NCBI RefSeq assembly: GCF_039523615.1
Contig: NZ_BAAAFQ010000004.1
Coordinates: forward strand, 372,001 to 436,000
Direction of reading: 5' to 3'
DNA: 64,000 nt
Origin: Psychrosphaera haliotis
Lineage (GTDB): Bacteria > Pseudomonadota > Gammaproteobacteria > Enterobacterales > Alteromonadaceae
The translations under genes were made by a program, and so were the position numbers. The first letter of the stretch is position 1, and each line of letters begins with the position of its first letter. The notes under the pieces were generated by a model that ran no database searches, was not told where the DNA came from, and saw only the letters and a list, made by a program, of their open reading frames with translations. This document shows positions 60,008-64,000 of this stretch, in pieces.

Positions 60008-62602
60008 TTAAACCGCTTTTTGAATAATAACTTTTTCAGCTTTATCCGTGTATTGCGTCATCTTGTGGAAGTTCAAGTAACGGTACGTATCCGCCGCTGT
60101 TGTATCAATGTGCTTCGCGTATTCCATGTATTCTGCAACTGTTGGGATTTTACCCATGATTGCACCAGCCGCGGCTAGTTCAGCAGACGTTAGGTATACA
60201 TTTGCACCTGTACCAAGACGGTTAGGGAAGTTACGAGTAGAAGTAGAAAGTACCGTAGCACCATCTGCAACACGCGCCTGGTTACCCATACATAGTGAAC
60301 AACCAGGAGTTTCAATACGAACCCCAGCTTTACCATATGTGAAGTAGTAACCTTCTTCTGTTAACTGATCACGGTCCATCTTAGTTGGTGGAGCAACCCA
60401 AGTACGAGTTGGTAATACACCGCCAAAGTTAGCCATTAATTTACCAGCTGCACGGAAGTGACCAATGTTAGTCATACAAGAACCAATGAATACTTCGTCG
60501 ATGTTTGTGCCAGCAACGTCAGATAATAGTTTTGCATCATCTGGGTCATTTGGACAACATACGATTGGCTCGTTAATGTCATTAAGGTCAATTTCTAATA
60601 CGTGTGCGTATTCTGCGTCAGCGTCCGCTTCCATCAATGATGGATTGTCTAACCACTCTTGCATTGCGTTGATACGACGTTCAATAGTACGCACATCACC
60701 GTAACCTTCAGAGATCATCCACTTAAGCATAACGATATTAGAGTTTAAGTACTCAGCAACCGCTTCTTCGTCCATCTTGATTGAACAACCAGCAGCAGAA
60801 CGTTCAGCAGATGCATCAGATAATTCAAATGCTTGCTCAACTGTTAAGCCTTTAAGACCTTCAATTTCAAGTACACGACCAGAGAATTCGTTAACTTTAC
60901 CGGCTTTAGCAACAGTCAGTAGACCTTCTTTAATACCGTAGTAAGGAATTGCGTGCACTAAGTCACGTAATGTAATACCAGGCTTCATTTCACCTTTAAA
61001 GCGAACCAATACTGATTCAGGCATATCAAGAGGCATAACACCTGTTGCCGCAGCAAATGCTACTAGACCAGAACCGGCAGGGAAAGAAATACCAAGAGGG
61101 AAACGAGTATGTGAATCACCACCAGTACCAACTGTATCTGGTAACAACATACGGTTTAACCATGAGTGAATTACACCGTCACCTGGACGAAGTGATACAC
61201 CGCCACGGTTCATGATGAAGTCTGGTAACGTATGATGTGTATTGACGTCAACTGGCTTAGGATAAGCAGATGTGTGACAGAAAGACTGCATAGTTAAATC
61301 AGCTTGGAAACCAAGACATGCAAGATCTTTAAGTTCGTCACGAGTCATTGGACCGGTTGTATCTTGAGAACCAACCGTTGTCATCTTAGGCTCACAGTAT
61401 TGACCAGCGCGAACGCCTTCAACACCACATGCTTTACCAACCATCTTCTGAGCTAGCGTGTAACCTTTTGTAGATTCAGCTGTATCAGTAGGAAGAGCAA
61501 AGATGTCTGTTGCGCCAAGACCAAGTACTTCACGAGCACGTGTAGTTAAACCACGACCAATGATTAGTGGAATACGACCACCAGCACGAACTTCATCTAA
61601 TAACACTTTTGATAATTCAAAAGTAGAGATTACTTCGTCAGTACCGCTACGCTTAACAACGCCTTCATATGGGAAAATGTCGATTACATCGCCCATTTCC
61701 ATTTTTTGAACGTCTAATTCAATTGGTAGTGCACCTGAGTCTTCCATTGTGTTGTAGAAGATTGGGGCAATTTTGCCACCTAGACACACACCACCAGCAC
61801 GTTTGTTAGGAACATTAGGGATATCATCGCCCATGAACCATAAAACTGAGTTTGTTGCAGACTTACGAGAAGAACCAGTACCAACAACGTCACCAACATA
61901 AGCTAGTGGGATATTGTCTTCTTGAAGCTGTTTAATTTGCTCAATTGGACCAATAGTACCTGGTTGATCAGGGTTAATACCTTCACGTTCCATTTTCAAC
62001 ATTGCAGTTGCGTGCAATGGAATATCAGGACGAGACCATGCATCTGGTGCAGGAGAAAGGTCATCTGTATTTGTTTCGCCAGTTACTTTAAATACTTTAA
62101 CTGTAATTTTTTCAGCAACTTTAGGCTTGTTTAAGAACCATTCAGCATTCGCCCACGATTCCATAACTTCTTTAGCGGTCTCGTTTCCTGCGTCTGCTTT
62201 GTCTTTAACGTCAAAAAACGCATCAAACATTAACAATGTCTTTTTAAGGCCTGTTGCAGCTGTTGCTGCTAGGTCTGCATTGTCTAAAAGGTCAATCATT
62301 GGCTCGATATTGTAACCACCAAGCATTGTACCTAGTAATTCAGTTGCTTTTTCAGCAGAAAGAATTGGCGAGCTTGCTTCGCTTTTTGCAACAGCAGCTA
62401 AAAAGCCTGCTTTAACATAAGCGGCATCATCTACACCTGGAGGTACACGATTTGTTAACAAATCTAAAATAAATTCTTCTTCGCCAGCTGGCGGGTTTTT
62501 GATTAGCTCTACTAAATCAGCAACTTGCGCTGCATCTAGTGGCTTAGGAACGATACCTTCAGCGGCACGCTCTTCAACGTGTTTACGATATTCTTGAAGC
62601 AC
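60008..62602 (-). CDS. acnB: Aconitate hydratase B
   Basis: TCA-cycle enzyme interconverting citrate and isocitrate through a 4Fe-4S cluster. 864 residues from GTG 62602, almost exactly E. coli AcnB. This start gives MLQEYRKHVEERAAEGI and has GAGGA 8 bases upstream; the longer frame to 62641 adds 13 unlike residues. N-terminal HEAT-like domain (AAGEEEFILDLLTNRVPPGVD), swivelling domain with GDVVGTGSSRKSATNSV, then catalytic domains with GGDSHTRFP, FIGSCMTNIGHFRAAG and ETPGCSLCMGNQARV holding the cluster cysteines. Single gene. Confidence 0.97.
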   Translation of the reverse strand: MLQEYRKHVEERAAEGIVPKPLDAAQVADLVELIKNPPAGEEEFILDLLTNRVPPGVDDAAYVKAGFLAAVAKSEASSPILSAEKATELLGTMLGGYNIEPMIDLLDNADLAATAATGLKKTLLMFDAFFDVKDKADAGNETAKEVMESWANAEWFLNKPKVAEKITVKVFKVTGETNTDDLSPAPDAWSRPDIPLHATAMLKMEREGINPDQPGTIGPIEQIKQLQEDNIPLAYVGDVVGTGSSRKSATNSVLWFMGDDIPNVPNKRAGGVCLGGKIAPIFYNTMEDSGALPIELDVQKMEMGDVIDIFPYEGVVKRSGTDEVISTFELSKVLLDEVRAGGRIPLIIGRGLTTRAREVLGLGATDIFALPTDTAESTKGYTLAQKMVGKACGVEGVRAGQYCEPKMTTVGSQDTTGPMTRDELKDLACLGFQADLTMQSFCHTSAYPKPVDVNTHHTLPDFIMNRGGVSLRPGDGVIHSWLNRMLLPDTVGTGGDSHTRFPLGISFPAGSGLVAFAAATGVMPLDMPESVLVRFKGEMKPGITLRDLVHAIPYYGIKEGLLTVAKAGKVNEFSGRVLEIEGLKGLTVEQAFELSDASAERSAAGCSIKMDEEAVAEYLNSNIVMLKWMISEGYGDVRTIERRINAMQEWLDNPSLMEADADAEYAHVLEIDLNDINEPIVCCPNDPDDAKLLSDVAGTNIDEVFIGSCMTNIGHFRAAGKLMANFGGVLPTRTWVAPPTKMDRDQLTEEGYYFTYGKAGVRIETPGCSLCMGNQARVADGATVLSTSTRNFPNRLGTGANVYLTSAELAAAGAIMGKIPTVAEYMEYAKHIDTTAADTYRYLNFHKMTQYTDKAEKVIIQKAV

Positions 62603-62677
62603 AATGATGTCCTCTTGTTTTATATAGGTGTCACTTCGCACAAAGTAACTATAGACATGAATGTCAGAAAGCGGCTA

Positions 62678-62683
62678 ATTATA
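62678..62683 (-). promoter_or_regulatory. Possible acnB -10 element
   Basis: Consensus TATAAT on the minus strand, about 75 bases before the acnB GTG. No good -35 at 17 bases (TTTCTT), so an activator may be needed. Confidence 0.35.
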
Positions 62684-62769
62684 GAGACTGGCGGACCTAA
62701 AAGAAATAACCTGAACGATATTTAGCTATATTTTGAATATAAATATTCGTGATGGTGTGACAATTAATA

Positions 62770-62801
62770 TTGCCACCTATCTGCAAAAGCATAGGTGGCA
62801 A
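62770..62801. terminator. Hairpin after the surface-protein gene
   Basis: 11-base perfect arms TTGCCACCTAT / ATAGGTGGCAA with a 10-base loop; the minus-strand tail is T-poor (TATTAATTG). Strong stem, probably the end of the gene at 62825. Confidence 0.65.
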
Positions 62802-62824
62802 GCTTTTAAGCATAATTAAAGAGT

Positions 62825-64000
62825 TTATTTACGAATCAACAACTTGTTTAATAATTGAGCTCGTTTGATAAACAACAAGGCAAATACCATTAAAATCATC
62901 ATTGGTGATGAACTACCACCTGAACTTTTAGTTGGTGTAGTAGTTGGTGTTGGTGTAACTGGCGTGGTTACCGCTTTCTTATTAAGGGTAATTGTAGCCT
63001 GCTGAGTCACTTCAGCAATTCCATCCGTTAAGATTAACTTAATAACCCCAGATGCTGCATTAGACGAGGTATATGTAACATCAATTTCCTGACCAATAAT
63101 AAAGTTGCCTGAGCGACTATCTGTAGTGAAACCTTCTGGTAATTCCCATAAGTAAAATAGCTCACTGTCAACGTCAGTACCTGCAGCCGACAGGGTGATT
63201 GTATCGCCTTCTGTAATGCTACTTGGGACATTTAATGCAGTGATTACAGGTGCATCATTCACAGCCGTAATAATTACATTCACACTTGCGGTGGAGGTTT
63301 TGTCATTACTATTAGTTACAGAGTAACTGAATGAGTCTGAACCAAAGTAATTGGCATCAGGTGCATAAGTAAATACTCCGCCATTTACCGAAACCGTGCC
63401 ATTTGACGGCTCGCTTTCTAGGGCAAGACTTGAACTATTAATAGTAAAGTCTTGCTCTTCAGTAAACACATTGGTTAAACGGCCTTCATTTCCAACACGT
63501 GCAACAACCCCTGCACGATCACCTGTTAAGTCATTATCTAACACACTCACTGTGATTGACCCATCTTCGTCTATGGAAACATTGTCATTGATTGCAAACT
63601 CAGAATTAAAATCAACATTGTTAATTGTGAAATCAACGGTAAGTGTAGCCGCGGCAACATATTCAAATGACAGTCCAGACGTTGCAGAAGTAACTGCTGA
63701 TTGACCAGTACCATTAAACCAATACGAGTAACCCAATGTGCCATCCGGAGACTCTAACCCAACGGTATAAAAGTTAGGTTGTTGAGGAACATCCATATAG
63801 TTAAACCAGATGTTGTCTGTGCCTTTTTCAATAATAACTTGGAAAGTAAAAGCAACATCAGCACTTGTTATTCCCCAGTAATCCAGTCCAAACCCTTGGC
63901 TTTCACTTACCCAAAGCTGAACCTCATGCCATTGAATGATCAAATACTCAGAGCCGTTCGCCGCATAGTCTAGATAATAAAGGCTGCCTCCACCTGTATC
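62825..64000 (-). CDS. C-terminal part of a large secreted protein with Ig-like domain and GlyGly-CTERM-like tail
   Basis: The frame is open to the window edge, so the N-terminus is missing; 391 residues visible. Order: a beta-sandwich module (FQVIIEKGTDNIWFNYMDV, TVGLESPDGTLGYSYWF) like those found behind subtilisin-type proteases; a cadherin/Ig-like domain (NGTVSVNGGVFTYAPDANYFG, DSFSYSVTNSNDKTSTASVN, VNDAPVI); another Ig-like repeat; a Thr/Pro linker; and the end KSSGGSSSPMMILMVFALLF followed by a basic tail. That end has the Gly-rich patch, helix and basic stop of GlyGly-CTERM signals cut by rhombosortase in type II secretion hosts. The catalytic part, if any, is outside the window. Confidence 0.75.
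   Translation of the reverse strand, partial: DTGGGSLYYLDYAANGSEYLIIQWHEVQLWVSESQGFGLDYWGITSADVAFTFQVIIEKGTDNIWFNYMDVPQQPNFYTVGLESPDGTLGYSYWFNGTGQSAVTSATSGLSFEYVAAATLTVDFTINNVDFNSEFAINDNVSIDEDGSITVSVLDNDLTGDRAGVVARVGNEGRLTNVFTEEQDFTINSSSLALESEPSNGTVSVNGGVFTYAPDANYFGSDSFSYSVTNSNDKTSTASVNVIITAVNDAPVITALNVPSSITEGDTITLSAAGTDVDSELFYLWELPEGFTTDSRSGNFIIGQEIDVTYTSSNAASGVIKLILTDGIAEVTQQATITLNKKAVTTPVTPTPTTTPTKSSGGSSSPMMILMVFALLFIKRAQLLNKLLIRK

Noticed and set aside
62603..62641. Longer AcnB start at 62641
   Set aside because: Adds 13 residues absent from the family and would hide the GAGGA ribosome site that serves GTG 62602.

Overview
The window reads as a chromosomal segment of a marine, AT-rich gammaproteobacterium of the Alteromonadales (Colwelliaceae, Pseudoalteromonadaceae or Psychrosphaera-like). 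This placement is inferred from gene order and protein style, not from a search. Support comes from the conserved blocks cca-uppP-folB-plsY-tsaD-rpsU-yqeY-dnaG-rpoD, parC/parE with yqiA-DUF1249-nudF-tolC, smpB/ratA-rnfH/bamE, trmJ-cysE-iscRSUA-hscBA-fdx, and acnB. I see no phage, insertion sequence, CRISPR array or integrase. Genes are dense and mostly core.

Layout. 1-2.3 kb: two tandem HD-GYP proteins, the first cut by the window edge. 2.3-4.3 kb: exeA-gspB of type II secretion. 4.5-13.7 kb: housekeeping block ending in the macromolecular synthesis genes. 13.9-15 kb: rraB-plsC. 15.1-22.5 kb: a six-gene unit on the minus strand made of adaptor, ABC ATPase, two MacB-like permeases, a sigma54-type response regulator and its histidine kinase. 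This unit is preceded by a sigma54 promoter and two palindromic enhancer-like sites. 22.9-31 kb: parC, a degenerate-GGDEF membrane protein, parE, yqiA, DUF1249 and nudF. 31.2-36 kb: tolC, an LpxL-type acyltransferase, a TcpQ-domain protein and a VWA lipoprotein. 36-39 kb: NRDE and DinB-like proteins, smpB, ratA-rnfH and bamE. 39-43.3 kb: an M19 dipeptidase and a four-lipoprotein operon with three FlgO-domain paralogues behind a sigma54-like promoter. 43.3-51 kb: tRNA-Arg(CCU), PAP2 phosphatase, ygiQ, DUF2750, suhB with a boxA-bearing leader, and a MASE1/CHASE hybrid kinase. 51.1-58.4 kb: isc operon, cysE, trmJ. 58.5-64 kb: SOUL lipoprotein, DUF2177 protein, acnB, and the C-terminal part of a large surface protein with a GlyGly-CTERM-like tail.

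How parts fit together. The isc genes carry two IscR type-1 sites over their promoter, a self-regulating Fe-S assembly circuit that can serve the Fe-S enzymes YgiQ and AcnB. ExeA/GspB and the GlyGly-CTERM protein both point to type II secretion. TolC could serve as outer membrane exit for the adaptor/ABC unit if that unit is an exporter. The least ordinary parts are the two sigma54-linked units (self-contained ABC/two-component operon; FlgO-paralogue lipoprotein operon), the suhB leader, the degenerate GGDEF protein between parE and parC, and several short AT-rich tandem repeats in intergenic DNA.
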